In this document: positions 9,228 to 18,504 of the stretch, in pieces | Layout of the letters: the number at the start of each line of letters is the position of its first letter | Numbering within the stretch: position 1 is the stretch's first letter | NCBI GenBank assembly: GCA_002730525.1 | Contig: PCAK01000040.1 | Location: 1 to 64,000 of the forward strand | DNA: 64,000 nt | Direction: 5' to 3' | DNA from: Acidobacteriota bacterium | GTDB lineage: Bacteria; Acidobacteriota; Vicinamibacteria; Vicinamibacterales; UBA823 | Notes under the pieces: model-generated | Told to the model about the DNA's origin: nothing | Databases searched by the model: none | What the model saw: the letters and a program-made list of their open reading frames with translations, nothing else | Position numbers and translations under genes: made by a program

Positions 9228-12200
9228 GCCGCAGCTGGTTCGTCCTGAGGAGCCTGATTCACTACCGGGGCGTCAATCTCACCGTCGTCGCCGGCGGCGG
9301 CGTGGCCGTCGCGGTGCTCGCGGGCGCCCTGCTCGTGGGCGGGTCCGTGCGGGGCTCGCTCCGCGACCTGGCGCTGGGTCGTCTCGGCCTGACGGACACG
9401 GTCGTGACGACGCCGGTCTTCTTTCGCGACGCGCTGGCCGACGACCTGCTGGCGACGCCGGCGGTCGCCGGCGAGTTCGACGGGGCGGCGCCGCTCATTA
9501 CGCTGAACGGCTTCGTGACCGAGCCGGCCAGCGGACGCCGCGCGACGGGGGTCCAGGTCTACGGCGTCGATGAACGGTTCTGGGCGTTTCATCGGCGCGC
9601 GTCGCAGGCGCCACCGGGTCGCAACGAGCTGCTGCTCGGCGAGGCGCTGGCACGCGAGATGGCGGTCGAGCCGGGTGCCGCGCTCCTCGTCCGGGTGGAG
9701 CGTCCGACCGACGTGCCGCTCGGGTCGTTGCACGGCCGGCGGGACGATGTCGGTCGGACGGTTCGGCTGACCGTGGCGTCGATCCTGGCGCCGTCCGCGC
9801 TGGGCGAGTTCTCGCTGCGGCAGAGTCAGGGGGCAGTGCGGGCTGTTTTCGTCGAGTTGTCGAGGCTGCAGGAGGCGCTGGAGATCGACGGCAAGGTCAA
9901 CACGGTCCTGCTCTCGACTGCAGCCGCGCCGGTGGATGGCGACGACGGCGGGAGCCGCGTCGCCGCCGTCGAGCGCGCGTTGCGGGACACGGCCACGCTC
10001 GACGATCTCGCTCTGACCATTCGAACGCTGCCTGAACGCGAGGCGCTGGTCGTCGAGTCGGGGAGCGGCATGGTCGGCGACGTGGTCGCGGAGGCGGTGC
10101 GCGAAGCGGCCGAGCCACTGGGCCTCGAGCCGCGGCCGGTTCTGACCTATCTCATCAATCGCCTGAGTCTGGGGCCGCGCGAGGTGCCGTACTCGCTCGT
10201 GACCGGTGTTGACTTCCCGGCATTCTCGGCGCTGTCGTCACGTGCCCAGCGCCGGTCGGGGCTCTGGCCCGAAGCGCTCGAGTACCCGCCGATTCTCTTG
10301 AACGAGTGGGCCGCCCAGGATCTCGGGGCGCGCCAAGGCGACATCATCAACGCCGAGTACTACGTCTGGGAAGACGCCGGCCGGCTCGTCACGCAGGAGA
10401 CCGCGTTTCAGCTCTACGGCGTGCTGTCCATCGACGGGCCCGCGGCGGATAGCGATCTCGCCCCGTCCTACGAGGGCATCACCGACGCGGAGACGATTGT
10501 CGATTGGGACCCGCCGTTTCCGATCAATCTCGGCGCCATCGGCCCGCGCGACGAGGCGTACTGGAACCGCTACCGGACGACGCCAAAAGGGTTCATTGAG
10601 CTCGGGGCGGGCCAGACCCTCTGGCAATCGCGATACGGCCAGCTCACGTCGGTCCGGCTCCTCGCCGATGCTGACGTTGACGGTGGTGCCGTGCCAGACC
10701 TTGAATCCCGCGAAGCCGCCCTGCGCACGGCGCTGGCGGCTCGACTCGACCCGGTCGCCACCGGTATTGGCGTGACGCCGGTCCGCGCGCTCGCGCTGGG
10801 CGCGTCGGTCGGGGCGACCGATTTCGGGGAGTACTTCACCTACTTCAGCTTCTTCATCGTCGTCTCGGCGCTCCTGCTGGCGAGCCTGTTCTTCCGGCTG
10901 GGCGTCGAGCAGCGCGTCCGGGAGATCGGCGCGCTTCAAGCGTTCGGCTTTCCGCTCACGACGATCCGTGCGCTGTTCTGGGGCGAGGCGATCGTGCTCG
11001 GCGTGGCCGGCGGGTTGATCGGGACGGCCGGTGCCATCGGCTACGCGCGGGTCATCATGTACGGACTCCGCACCTGGTGGGTCGATGCGGTCGGCACGAC
11101 GCTGCTCACGCTGCATCTGGCCCCGGCGACCGTCGGGATCGGCGCGACGGCTGGCGTGCTGGCGGCGGTGGCCACAATAGCCCTCAGCCTCCGCACGCTG
11201 CGGACGGCGTCACCGCGAAGTCAGCTGACCGGCGCACTCCCGGAGACGTCGCGCGACGCGCGCGAGGGGGTCGGGTCGGTGTGGGTCCACCTGCCGGGCT
11301 GGCTCGGGCCGCCGGCGCTCGCGGCGGGTGGCCTCGGGCTCGTCGTGGCGGCGAGGGCCGACGCCATCAATGCGACCGCGGGGTTCTTCGGGGCGGGCAT
11401 GTTGCTCCTGACGTCGTCGCTGGGCGCGGTCTGGTTCTGGTTGCGCCGAAGCGCGCCAGGTTCGATCACCCAGGCGAAGTTCTGGGCCGTCGTCCAGCTC
11501 GGCCTCCGGAACTCCAGTTATCGGCCGGGGCGCAGCGTGCTCTGCATCGCGTTGATCGCCTTCGCGGCCTTCATCATCGTGGCGGTCGATGCCTTCCGTC
11601 GGGGTGAGGGCGACTCAACCGACCGTGCGTCAGGCACTGGAGGCTACGCGCTGCTGGCCGACTCGCTGCTGCCGCTCGGTGACGATCTTTCCGAGGCCGA
11701 GGGGCTGGCGCGCATCGGCGTGACGGGCGACGGTACCGGGCTCGACATCCTGGAGAGCGCGGCGATCGAGCGGTTCCGGGTTCGCGCCGGCGACGATGCC
11801 AGCTGCTTGAATCTGTACCGGCCGGCCGATCCGCGCGTGGTCGCTGTTTCCGACCGGTTCATCCGGGAGAACCGGTTCAGCTTCGGTGCGACCCTCGCCG
11901 AGACGTCGGACGAACTGGAGAACCCCTGGCGGCTCCTGCGCCGGCAGTTGCCGGACGGCGTCGTGCCCGCCCTGGCGGACGCCAACTCGCTCACCTATGC
12001 GATGCACCTGGCGGTTGGCGACGAGACCGTCATGAACCGTGGCAGCGAGCGCGAGGTCACGCTGCGGATCGTCGCCGCGCTGGCCGATAGCGTGCTGCAA
12101 CGCGAGCTGATCGTCTCGGAGACGCATTTCCGGCGAGTGTTCCCCGAGGAAGAAGGCTTCCGGTTCTTCATGGTCGACGTCGGCGAGGATCGCGCGGCCG

Positions 12201-12676
12201 AGGCCGCCGCCCTCCTCGAGGACCGGCTTGCCGACTTCGGGTTCGACGTCGCCTCGACGGCCGAGCGCCTCGCGGCCTTCCATCGGGTCGAGAACACGTA
12301 TCTCGCCACGTTCCAGACGCTCGGCGCACTCGGGCTCCTGCTCGGCACGTTCGGGCTCGGCGCCGTGCTGCTGCGCAACGTCCTCGAGCGGCGCCGCGAG
12401 CTGGCACTGCTGCGCGCCGTGGGCTACGAGCGGCGGCACCTGACGTGGATGGTCCTGGCCGAGAACCTCCTGTTGCTGACCCTGGGCCTCGGCATCGGCA
12501 CCGTCTGCGCGCTGGTCGCCATTGCGCCGGCCTGGCTCGAGCGCGGGCAGCGGTTGCCCTACGCATCGATCGGCTGGTTACTGGCCACCGTGGCGCTGAC
12601 CGGGGCGCTGGCGTCGCTCGCGGCGACCCGGGTGATGGCCCGCTCGCCGCTGCTGCCAGCCCTCAAGACGGAGTAG
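9224..12676 (+). CDS. Large FtsX/MacB-type ABC permease
   Basis: 1150 aa from GTG 9224, overlapping the ATPase stop. One membrane helix near residues 20-40 is followed by a long extracytoplasmic domain of about 480 residues. A first FtsX-type helix bundle lies at about 535-660 (EYFTYFSFFIVVSALLLASLFFR, then VREIGALQAFGFP), further helices at about 690-790, a second soluble domain, and a C-terminal FtsX bundle from about 1020 (LGALGLLLGTFGLG, ELALLRAVGYERRHL). The doubled FtsX arrangement means one polypeptide can replace the usual permease dimer. With the ATPase it forms a complete mechanotransmission-type transporter; the cargo is unknown. Confidence 0.88.
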   Translation: MSRSWFVLRSLIHYRGVNLTVVAGGGVAVAVLAGALLVGGSVRGSLRDLALGRLGLTDTVVTTPVFFRDALADDLLATPAVAGEFDGAAPLITLNGFVTEPASGRRATGVQVYGVDERFWAFHRRASQAPPGRNELLLGEALAREMAVEPGAALLVRVERPTDVPLGSLHGRRDDVGRTVRLTVASILAPSALGEFSLRQSQGAVRAVFVELSRLQEALEIDGKVNTVLLSTAAAPVDGDDGGSRVAAVERALRDTATLDDLALTIRTLPEREALVVESGSGMVGDVVAEAVREAAEPLGLEPRPVLTYLINRLSLGPREVPYSLVTGVDFPAFSALSSRAQRRSGLWPEALEYPPILLNEWAAQDLGARQGDIINAEYYVWEDAGRLVTQETAFQLYGVLSIDGPAADSDLAPSYEGITDAETIVDWDPPFPINLGAIGPRDEAYWNRYRTTPKGFIELGAGQTLWQSRYGQLTSVRLLADADVDGGAVPDLESREAALRTALAARLDPVATGIGVTPVRALALGASVGATDFGEYFTYFSFFIVVSALLLASLFFRLGVEQRVREIGALQAFGFPLTTIRALFWGEAIVLGVAGGLIGTAGAIGYARVIMYGLRTWWVDAVGTTLLTLHLAPATVGIGATAGVLAAVATIALSLRTLRTASPRSQLTGALPETSRDAREGVGSVWVHLPGWLGPPALAAGGLGLVVAARADAINATAGFFGAGMLLLTSSLGAVWFWLRRSAPGSITQAKFWAVVQLGLRNSSYRPGRSVLCIALIAFAAFIIVAVDAFRRGEGDSTDRASGTGGYALLADSLLPLGDDLSEAEGLARIGVTGDGTGLDILESAAIERFRVRAGDDASCLNLYRPADPRVVAVSDRFIRENRFSFGATLAETSDELENPWRLLRRQLPDGVVPALADANSLTYAMHLAVGDETVMNRGSEREVTLRIVAALADSVLQRELIVSETHFRRVFPEEEGFRFFMVDVGEDRAAEAAALLEDRLADFGFDVASTAERLAAFHRVENTYLATFQTLGALGLLLGTFGLGAVLLRNVLERRRELALLRAVGYERRHLTWMVLAENLLLLTLGLGIGTVCALVAIAPAWLERGQRLPYASIGWLLATVALTGALASLAATRVMARSPLLPALKTE

Positions 12677-12732
12677 CCCAGCGCCGACAACGTCAAACAG
12701 ACGGATGATGGCTCGCCGCCCCGACCCCTCGT

Positions 12733-13182
12733 CTACCCCTGCGGTCTGAAGTACAGCACCATTCCCGCGCCGACCGAGGCCATGACGAAGCCGACGTAGA
12801 CGAGCGGGTGGGGTGCGGTGCGCGGCGGATGCAGCACCATCGACGTGAGCACGTTGACGAGGGGTGCGCCGCCGAAGACCAATGGCATGACGTACAGTGG
12901 GATGCCGCCGGTGCGGAAGGCCCAGATGATGCACACCGCACCGAGCGCGCCGAGCGCGCCGGCGCCGGTGGCCCAGGTCGTGCCGGCCGCCGAGAAGCCG
13001 GTGAGGCCGCCCTGGGAGGAGAGCGCGACGATGGGGACGACGACGCCGATGAGGAAGTAGGCGACGCCGACGCACAGCAACGCCTTCAGGGGGTTTCCGA
13101 GTTGTACCTGACCGGTATGCAACGCGACGCCATACACGCCCCACGAAAGAACGGCACCGAGCACGAACAGCAGCCACGTCAT
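12733..13182 (-). CDS. Small multispanning membrane protein, DMT/EamA-like
   Basis: 149 aa from ATG 13182, chosen because a strong SD (AGGAGG) precedes it; a longer in-frame start lacks an SD and would overlap the divergent MFS gene. Four to five hydrophobic helices are visible (TWLLFVLGAVLSWGVYGV, LKALLCVGVAYFLIGVVVPIV, GALGALGAVCIIWAF, VYVGFVMASVGAGMVLYF). Length and glycine-rich helices resemble half-size drug/metabolite transporter proteins, but no substrate motif is seen. It converges with the ABC permease gene (56 bp apart). Confidence 0.65.
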   Translation of the reverse strand: MTWLLFVLGAVLSWGVYGVALHTGQVQLGNPLKALLCVGVAYFLIGVVVPIVALSSQGGLTGFSAAGTTWATGAGALGALGAVCIIWAFRTGGIPLYVMPLVFGGAPLVNVLTSMVLHPPRTAPHPLVYVGFVMASVGAGMVLYFRPQG

Positions 13183-13268
13183 GAGTTTGCTCCTCCTGGG
13201 AAGAATGCGCCGTTGCGACCCGAGCCCGCCGCGGCGCCCCATTGTAGTGTAGTGTTCCGGATCCGACG

Positions 13269-14597
13269 ATGTCACAGCCTGCCGCTCGCCTCACGCCCGT
13301 TCAGTGGGTCATCTGCGGTGTTGCCGCGCTCGGCTTCGCCTTCGACGTGTACGAGCTGCTGATGCTGCCGCTCATCGTGCGGCCGGCCTTACTCGAGTTG
13401 ATCGGCGCCGCGCCGGGCACGCCTGACTTCAATCTCTGGGTGGGCTTGCTGTTCTTCGTCCCGGCCGTCGCGGGAGGCGGATTCGGTCTGCTGGGCGGCT
13501 ACCTGACCGACCTGTTCGGCCGTCGGCGCGTGCTGGTCTGGAGCATCCTGCTGTACGCCGGATCGGCGCTGGCGGCGGGGTTCTCGACGTCGATCGAGAT
13601 GCTGCTCGTGCTGCGTTGCACGACGTTCATCGGCGTCGTGGTGGAGTTCGTGGCGGCGGTCGCCTGGCTCGCCGAGTTGTTTCCGGTACCGAAGCGGCGC
13701 GAGGCCGTGCTGGGCTACACGCAGGCGTTCTCGTCGATCGGAGGGCTGCTGGTCAGCGGCGCCTATTTCTTCATCGTGACCTACGCCGAGTCGCTGCCCG
13801 AGATTCGGGGCGGCCACGAACCTTGGCGCTACACGCTGATGTCAGGTGTGGTCCCCGCGCTGCCGCTCATCGTCATCCGGCCGTTCCTGCCGGAGTCTCC
13901 GACCTGGTATGCGAAGAAGATGGCCGGGACGCTGAAGCGGCCCAGCATCGCCGAGTTGTTCCGACCGGAGTTCCGGCGCACGACCATCGTGACGACGATC
14001 ATGTTCGCCTGCGCTTACGGCGCCGCGTTCGGTGCGCTGCAGCAGGCGCCGCGGATCGTGCCCGGCCTCGAGGGGATCGCGGACCTGGCGCGGACGCAGC
14101 AGGAGCAGGCCGTGGGGACGGTCCAGTTCCTTCAGGAGATGGGTGGTCTGACGGGCCGGCTGCTGCTGGCGTTCTTCGCGGTTCGGATCGTGGCGCGGCG
14201 ACGGTTACTGCGGCTGTTCCAGACGCCAGGGCTGTTCGTCGTGCCGCTCGTCTTCCTGTTTGCCACGACAACGAGCCTGCCCGTGCTGCAGTTCGGCCTC
14301 TTCCTGGCCGGCGTCTGCACCGTTGCCCAGTTCAGCTTCTGGGGCAACTACCTCCCGCGCGTGTTTCCGACGCACCTGCGCGGCACCGGAGAGAGCTTCG
14401 CGGCGAATATCGGTGGACGGATGATCGGCACGTCGTTCGCCGTGGTGACGACGCAACTGACCAATGTCATGCCGGGCGAGAACCCGACCGAGCAGCTGGC
14501 GTACGCCGCTGCCGCCGTTGGACTACTCGTCTACGCGGCGGGTTTCACCGCGAGCTTCTGGCTGCCCGAGCCGCAGGGTGAAGAGCTGCCGGAGTAG
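13269..14597 (+). CDS. Major facilitator superfamily transporter
   Basis: 442 aa with about 12 hydrophobic segments. The loop 2-3 signature is GGYLTDLFGRRRVLVW near residue 78, typical of MFS proteins. FDVYELLMLPLIV in helix 1 and WLAELFPVPKRREAVLGYTQAF in helices 4-5 resemble the sugar/organic-acid branch. FLPESPTWY precedes the central loop and LPRVFPTHLRGTGESFAANIG corresponds to the conserved second-half motif. Probably a proton-coupled symporter of a small anion or sugar acid; the substrate is not deducible. Divergent from the small membrane protein gene. Confidence 0.85.
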   Translation: MSQPAARLTPVQWVICGVAALGFAFDVYELLMLPLIVRPALLELIGAAPGTPDFNLWVGLLFFVPAVAGGGFGLLGGYLTDLFGRRRVLVWSILLYAGSALAAGFSTSIEMLLVLRCTTFIGVVVEFVAAVAWLAELFPVPKRREAVLGYTQAFSSIGGLLVSGAYFFIVTYAESLPEIRGGHEPWRYTLMSGVVPALPLIVIRPFLPESPTWYAKKMAGTLKRPSIAELFRPEFRRTTIVTTIMFACAYGAAFGALQQAPRIVPGLEGIADLARTQQEQAVGTVQFLQEMGGLTGRLLLAFFAVRIVARRRLLRLFQTPGLFVVPLVFLFATTTSLPVLQFGLFLAGVCTVAQFSFWGNYLPRVFPTHLRGTGESFAANIGGRMIGTSFAVVTTQLTNVMPGENPTEQLAYAAAAVGLLVYAAGFTASFWLPEPQGEELPE

Positions 14598-14624
14598 CCG
14601 GCTGCCTGCCGAGCCGAGCGGCTC

Positions 14625-15047
14625 CTACAGTTCGACTTCCTCGGCTTCCAACTGGTAGCACTGTCGTCCCGCGCCGTGCGACCAGAAGTAGGGGCCGGGA
14701 GGCTCGGGCGTCTCTTCCGAGTCCAGTTCGAAGTTTGCGCACAGCTCGTAGGTGTCCGCGCCTGTGACGCGATAGTCGTAGGGCTGCGCGGTTTCGGGAT
14801 CGGCGGTGTCCAACGGCGAGCGCGAGCCCTGCGACAGCTCCTCCAGCGACGCTGGGAGCCGCTCGTTCCGCGTCCAGTGGAGATCCATGGCGCGCGCGAT
14901 CTCGCGGAGGTCCCGCACGCGCCGGTCGTCCAAGCGCCGGGCACGTTCCAGGCCCGGCGAGCCAAGGACCAACAGTCCGCCGACCACCGCGGCGACGACC
15001 GCGACGGCGGAGGCGCCGATCGCGATCTGACCGCCGGAGATTCTCAC
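14625..15047 (-). CDS. Membrane-anchored hypothetical protein
   Basis: 140 aa. An N-terminal membrane helix (residues 7-29) is followed by a helical segment, LDDRRVRDLREIARAMDLHWTRNERLPASLEEL, that looks like the mature part of a type II secretion pseudopilin, and then a short beta-rich domain with two cysteines (ELCANF, RQCYQL). There is no prepilin cleavage motif, so it is not an obvious pilin. Its ATG overlaps the stop of the upstream DUF5671-like gene by 4 bp, so the two form a coupled pair. Function unknown. Confidence 0.7.
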   Translation of the reverse strand: MRISGGQIAIGASAVAVVAAVVGGLLVLGSPGLERARRLDDRRVRDLREIARAMDLHWTRNERLPASLEELSQGSRSPLDTADPETAQPYDYRVTGADTYELCANFELDSEETPEPPGPYFWSHGAGRQCYQLEAEEVEL

Positions 15048-15688
15048 CCAGTCCCCTCTCGCTCGTCGAACCTGAGATCCCGCAGGTAGTAGCCGTAGAC
15101 GCCGCCCGCGATGCCGCCGACGACCGCGACCTTGAGGACAAACCGCACCGTCAACTCACCGCCAAGCAGGTTGTAGACCAGCGCGGTCACGTCGCCGACC
15201 AGGACGCCCCCGGCCAAGAAGAGCGTGAGGTAGGTGAGCCAGCGACGGATCTTCGAGGCATGCTTGCTCGGGTCCGCCTGGGTCGCCCGGCTCGTCAGCC
15301 ACGACACGCAGGTGAACACTGGGAACGCGACGATGAGGAACGAGACCGACCAGCGGACGCCTTCCCAGAACACCTCCGTTGGGATCGGTGTGGTTGGATC
15401 CGGCAGCGCGCGGTCTATGAACAGGAACAGCAGGTGGCCGAGGTTGAAACTGCTGATGTACAGCGTGCTGAACAGCACGAGATACATGAACGCCTCGCGC
15501 GCGGACAGGTAGGGCCTGGGTCGTGGAACCGGAATGGGGAAGTCGACCTCAGCGAAATTCGAAAGCGCGGCGGTGATCTGGTCCGGGGGCCAGCCGGCCC
15601 TCCGGAGGGCATCCTCGATCTGCGATCGCGGCACGCCGCGGGTCAGGCCGTCTTTGACGAACGCGACGAGGCCGTCATCGAGTGTCAT
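15044..15688 (-). CDS. DUF5671-like four-helix membrane protein
   Basis: 214 aa. The first 45 residues form a soluble helical domain (LVAFVKDGLTRGVPRSQIEDALRRAGWP, then QITAAL) resembling a UBA-like or SHOCT-like helical hairpin. Four membrane segments follow (YLVLFSTLYISSFNLGHLLFLF, SVSFLIVAFPVFTCVSWL, WLTYLTLFLAGGVLVGDVTALVYN, VLKVAVVGGIAGGVYGYYL), the layout of DUF5671 proteins. Function is not known for the family. It overlaps the next gene by ATGA and lies 18 bp downstream of the fucosidase start-proximal operon end. Confidence 0.7.
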   Translation of the reverse strand: MTLDDGLVAFVKDGLTRGVPRSQIEDALRRAGWPPDQITAALSNFAEVDFPIPVPRPRPYLSAREAFMYLVLFSTLYISSFNLGHLLFLFIDRALPDPTTPIPTEVFWEGVRWSVSFLIVAFPVFTCVSWLTSRATQADPSKHASKIRRWLTYLTLFLAGGVLVGDVTALVYNLLGGELTVRFVLKVAVVGGIAGGVYGYYLRDLRFDEREGTG

Positions 15689-15706
15689 GGAGTGCGCCCT
15701 CCCGGC

Positions 15707-17014
15707 TCAGCGGATCTCGAGCGCGACCACCTCGTCGACCAGGTCCGCGGGCCTGGGCGGGAGCGAGAGGAGCAACGCGGCGTCGACGACGTTCACGTCG
15801 ATCGCCTCGCCAGTCCGCACCAGCCTGGCGCCGACGACCTCCCGACCGATCGGCGGCAGGGCGAGGACCCGGCCGTCCCAGTCCAGGATGTGGGCGAAGA
15901 CCGTGTCGGCGTTCTGCGTCGTGACACCCCACGGCCCGGGCGCGATCGGCCCGCCGCGCGTGCCGTAGATCGACTCACCGTAGTCTTCGAGCCAGCGCCC
16001 CATCGCGCGCAGACGCTCCTCGAACTCCGACTGAATCCGGCCGTTCGGCATCGGACCGACATTGAGCAGGAAGTTCGCGTCCCGGCCCGCGGCGCCGACG
16101 AGATAGCGAATCAGGTCCGCTCGGCTCTTGTACGCGTGGTCGGTGATGTTGAAGCCCCACGAGTTGTTGATCGTTTCGGCCGTCTCGATCGGCAGCGCGC
16201 CGATCTCGGTGGTGTTGAACCCGGCGGTGTTCGCGCCAGGCAGGTCCTTCTCGAACATCTGGAAGTCTTCACCGGGAAACGGCAGCCGATGATGATTCGA
16301 GCCGATCAGCGTCTGCGGCTGCAGTTCGTGGATGAGCGCGTAGGTCTCGTCGATGCGCCACGGCGCCTCAGGCTGATCCCACATGCCGTCGAACCAGATG
16401 CCGCCGATCTCACCGTAGTTGGTCAGCAACTCTCGAAGCTGCCCGTTCATGAAGTCGATGTAGGTGTTCCAGTCTCCGGCCTCGGGTCGCGCGGCATCGC
16501 GCCCGGTTCGGCCGCGCGGGTAGTAGTCGGTGTGCCGCCAGTCCAGCTGCGAGTGATAGAAGAACAGCTTCACGCCCTCGGCCCGGCACGCCTCGGCCAG
16601 TTCGGCCAGCACGTCTCGGCCGTAGGGCGTGCGGTCGACAATGTCCCAGTCGGTCAGGCTCGAGTCGAACATCGCGAAGCCGTCGTGGTGCTTCGATGTG
16701 ATCGTGATGTACCGCATGCCCGCCGCTTTGACGAGCGCCACCCAGGCCTTGGCGTCGAACTCGGTCGGGTTGAACTGATCGGCGAGCCGCTCGTAGTGCG
16801 CGGCCTGGATGGGACGGGTCTGCATCACCCATTCGCCCGCGCCGAGTACGCTGTAGATGCCCCAGTGGACGAACAGGCCGAACTTCGCGTCCTGGAACCA
16901 TTCCCGGGCTTCGAGGTTGGCCGGACTCGGTTCGTAGCCCTGCTGCGCGTGGAGGTGTGCCGTCGGAACGACGGTAAGCGTCACGATGAGTAGTGCGCGG
17001 ATCACAGTCGGCAT
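15707..17014 (-). CDS. Alpha-L-fucosidase, GH29
   Basis: 435 aa. Start ATG 17014 gives a clean Sec signal peptide (PTVIRALLIVTLTVVPTAHLHAQ), so the enzyme is exported. GH29 hallmarks: WFQDAKFGLFVHWGIYS at the barrel start, KHHDGFAMFDS, the substrate-binding WDQP region and nucleophile Asp in GGIWFDGMW near residue 206. FLLNVGPMPNGRI marks the end of the barrel. GH29 enzymes release terminal alpha-L-fucose with retention. The sulfatase gene lies 16 bp upstream, so together they would attack sulfated fucose-containing glycans such as fucoidans; this is inference. A run of nine C separates the SD (GGGAG) from the ATG. Confidence 0.9.
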   Translation of the reverse strand: MPTVIRALLIVTLTVVPTAHLHAQQGYEPSPANLEAREWFQDAKFGLFVHWGIYSVLGAGEWVMQTRPIQAAHYERLADQFNPTEFDAKAWVALVKAAGMRYITITSKHHDGFAMFDSSLTDWDIVDRTPYGRDVLAELAEACRAEGVKLFFYHSQLDWRHTDYYPRGRTGRDAARPEAGDWNTYIDFMNGQLRELLTNYGEIGGIWFDGMWDQPEAPWRIDETYALIHELQPQTLIGSNHHRLPFPGEDFQMFEKDLPGANTAGFNTTEIGALPIETAETINNSWGFNITDHAYKSRADLIRYLVGAAGRDANFLLNVGPMPNGRIQSEFEERLRAMGRWLEDYGESIYGTRGGPIAPGPWGVTTQNADTVFAHILDWDGRVLALPPIGREVVGARLVRTGEAIDVNVVDAALLLSLPPRPADLVDEVVALEIR

Positions 17015-17030
17015 GGGGGGGGGCTCCCGC

Positions 17031-18467
17031 TCAGCGTACGTAGCCAAGTGATCGAAGTTGCTCGAGCGTTGCCTCGTCCACGATTTCAGCTTCCTCGTCT
17101 GAGTCGAGTGCGGCGACGATTCGCTCGATCGTCTGCTTCATACGGGCCCGCTCCTGCGGCGCCTCGTCGATGAGGTTGCGCGTTTCATAGGGGTCCGCGG
17201 CGATGTCGTAGAGCTCATCCGGGCCCTCGCTGTACCACAAGTACTTGTAGGTGAGGTCCTGGAGCGCGTAGCGCTCGCCCGGCTCGTGGGTGAGCCGGTT
17301 GCGGGCCGTGGGAATGACGCGGCGACGCTCGCTGAACGCGAACGGTCGGTGCGTTCCCGTGAAATCACCGGACAGCAGCGGCAAGAGCGACCGGCCCTGA
17401 ATCGTTCCGCGCTGACCGTTGAGCGACGTGCCCAGCAGGTCGAGGATCGTCACCGGCACGTCGACGTGCTCGACCAGCTGATCGTCAATCGCGCGGGGCG
17501 CGGCCGGGCGCGCGTCCGCGTCCGAGAAGTGGAAGATCAGCGGCACGTGGATCTGTTCGTTGTAGATGTAGCGGTGATGTCCGAACCATTCGTGATTACC
17601 CAGGCCCTGGCCGTGGTCGGCGGTCACGACCCACAGCGCGTTCGACCCGAGGCCGAGGTCGCCGAATGTCGAGTACAACCGTTCGAGCTGTGTGTCGACG
17701 AACCTGATCTCGGCGTCGTAGCTGATGATCCGCCGGAGCATCTGGCTGCGGTGCCACTCCGATCTGTGTTCGTCGACCAGGAACGCTTCGAAGCGATCCA
17801 TCTCGTCGCCGGGGCTCGGCCTCAGGGCTTCGACGTACGCACGCGGTGGCCGCTGCGGGCGGTGCGGGTCGAAGTAGTGCACCCAGAGGAAGAACTTGCC
17901 ATCGGCGGCGCCGGTTTCCAGCCACCTGATGACCGCGTCGGTGGTGCGCTTGGCCGGCCGGTAGCGGCGGGGCGCATTCACGCGCGGCGTGTTGTAGGTC
18001 TCGAAGCCCTGGGCGATGTTCGACTCGCCGAAGAGCGCGCGGCCGCTGACGAACGCCGCGGTCTCGTATCCGCGGTCCGCGAGCACTTCGGAGATCGTCA
18101 CGAATCCATCGTCGAGGCGCTGACCGTTGTCCTGCACACGGTGCTGCAGCGGGTACAGCGACGTGAACAACGACGAGTGTGCGGGGCCGGTCGTCGCCGA
18201 GTGTGAAAAGGCCTTAGTGAAGCTGATCGAACGATCGGCCAGCGACGTGAGAAACGGCGCCGTGTCGATCGGATAGCCGAAGAACGGCAGGTGGTCGGCG
18301 CGCAGCGTGTCGATGGTGACCAGAACGATACGCTCCGGCTCGACCCGGTGCGCGGGTGCGCCGCACGCAAAGACCGCTGCGGCGAGCGCGACGATGAGGA
18401 GTGCTCGAAGGTCTCGTCGGCGGATCGACGACGCCGAGTGTCCCGGGCCGGGCATCAGAAGCGCCAT
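17031..18467 (-). CDS. Type I sulfatase-family lipoprotein
   Basis: 478 aa from ATG 18467; this start gives a lipoprotein signal (LLIVALAAAVFAC) and fits a -10 TATACT 32 bp upstream. Alkaline-phosphatase-fold features are present: LVTIDTLRADHLPFFGY (metal-binding Asp), the nucleophile region TTGPAHSSLFTSLYP near residue 95, and TADHGQGLGNHEWFGHH (metal ligands). The canonical C/S-x-P-x-R formylglycine core is altered: no cysteine occupies the nucleophile position. It may be a sulfatase using Ser/Thr chemistry or a phospho-type hydrolase. Followed at 16 bp by the GH29 gene. Confidence 0.82.
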   Translation of the reverse strand: MALLMPGPGHSASSIRRRDLRALLIVALAAAVFACGAPAHRVEPERIVLVTIDTLRADHLPFFGYPIDTAPFLTSLADRSISFTKAFSHSATTGPAHSSLFTSLYPLQHRVQDNGQRLDDGFVTISEVLADRGYETAAFVSGRALFGESNIAQGFETYNTPRVNAPRRYRPAKRTTDAVIRWLETGAADGKFFLWVHYFDPHRPQRPPRAYVEALRPSPGDEMDRFEAFLVDEHRSEWHRSQMLRRIISYDAEIRFVDTQLERLYSTFGDLGLGSNALWVVTADHGQGLGNHEWFGHHRYIYNEQIHVPLIFHFSDADARPAAPRAIDDQLVEHVDVPVTILDLLGTSLNGQRGTIQGRSLLPLLSGDFTGTHRPFAFSERRRVIPTARNRLTHEPGERYALQDLTYKYLWYSEGPDELYDIAADPYETRNLIDEAPQERARMKQTIERIVAALDSDEEAEIVDEATLEQLRSLGYVR

Positions 18468-18498
18468 GATCGTGATGAGGCAGCGCGCGCGGTAGGGC

Positions 18499-18504
18499 AG
18501 TATA
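18499..18504 (-). promoter_or_regulatory. Probable -10 element for the sulfatase/fucosidase operon
   Basis: On the minus strand the hexamer reads TATACT, 5 of 6 to the sigma-70 consensus, giving a leader of about 25 nt before ATG 18467. No convincing -35 is visible, so the call rests on the -10 and its spacing. Confidence 0.35.

Noticed and set aside
14605-14625. GAGCCG/CGGCTC inverted repeat between convergent genes as a terminator
   Set aside because: Six-base arms with a two-base loop and no T run; too weak to call.
15260-16993. 577-codon open frame antisense to the fucosidase
   Set aside because: No recognisable domain; the opposite strand encodes an intact GH29 enzyme with catalytic residues.
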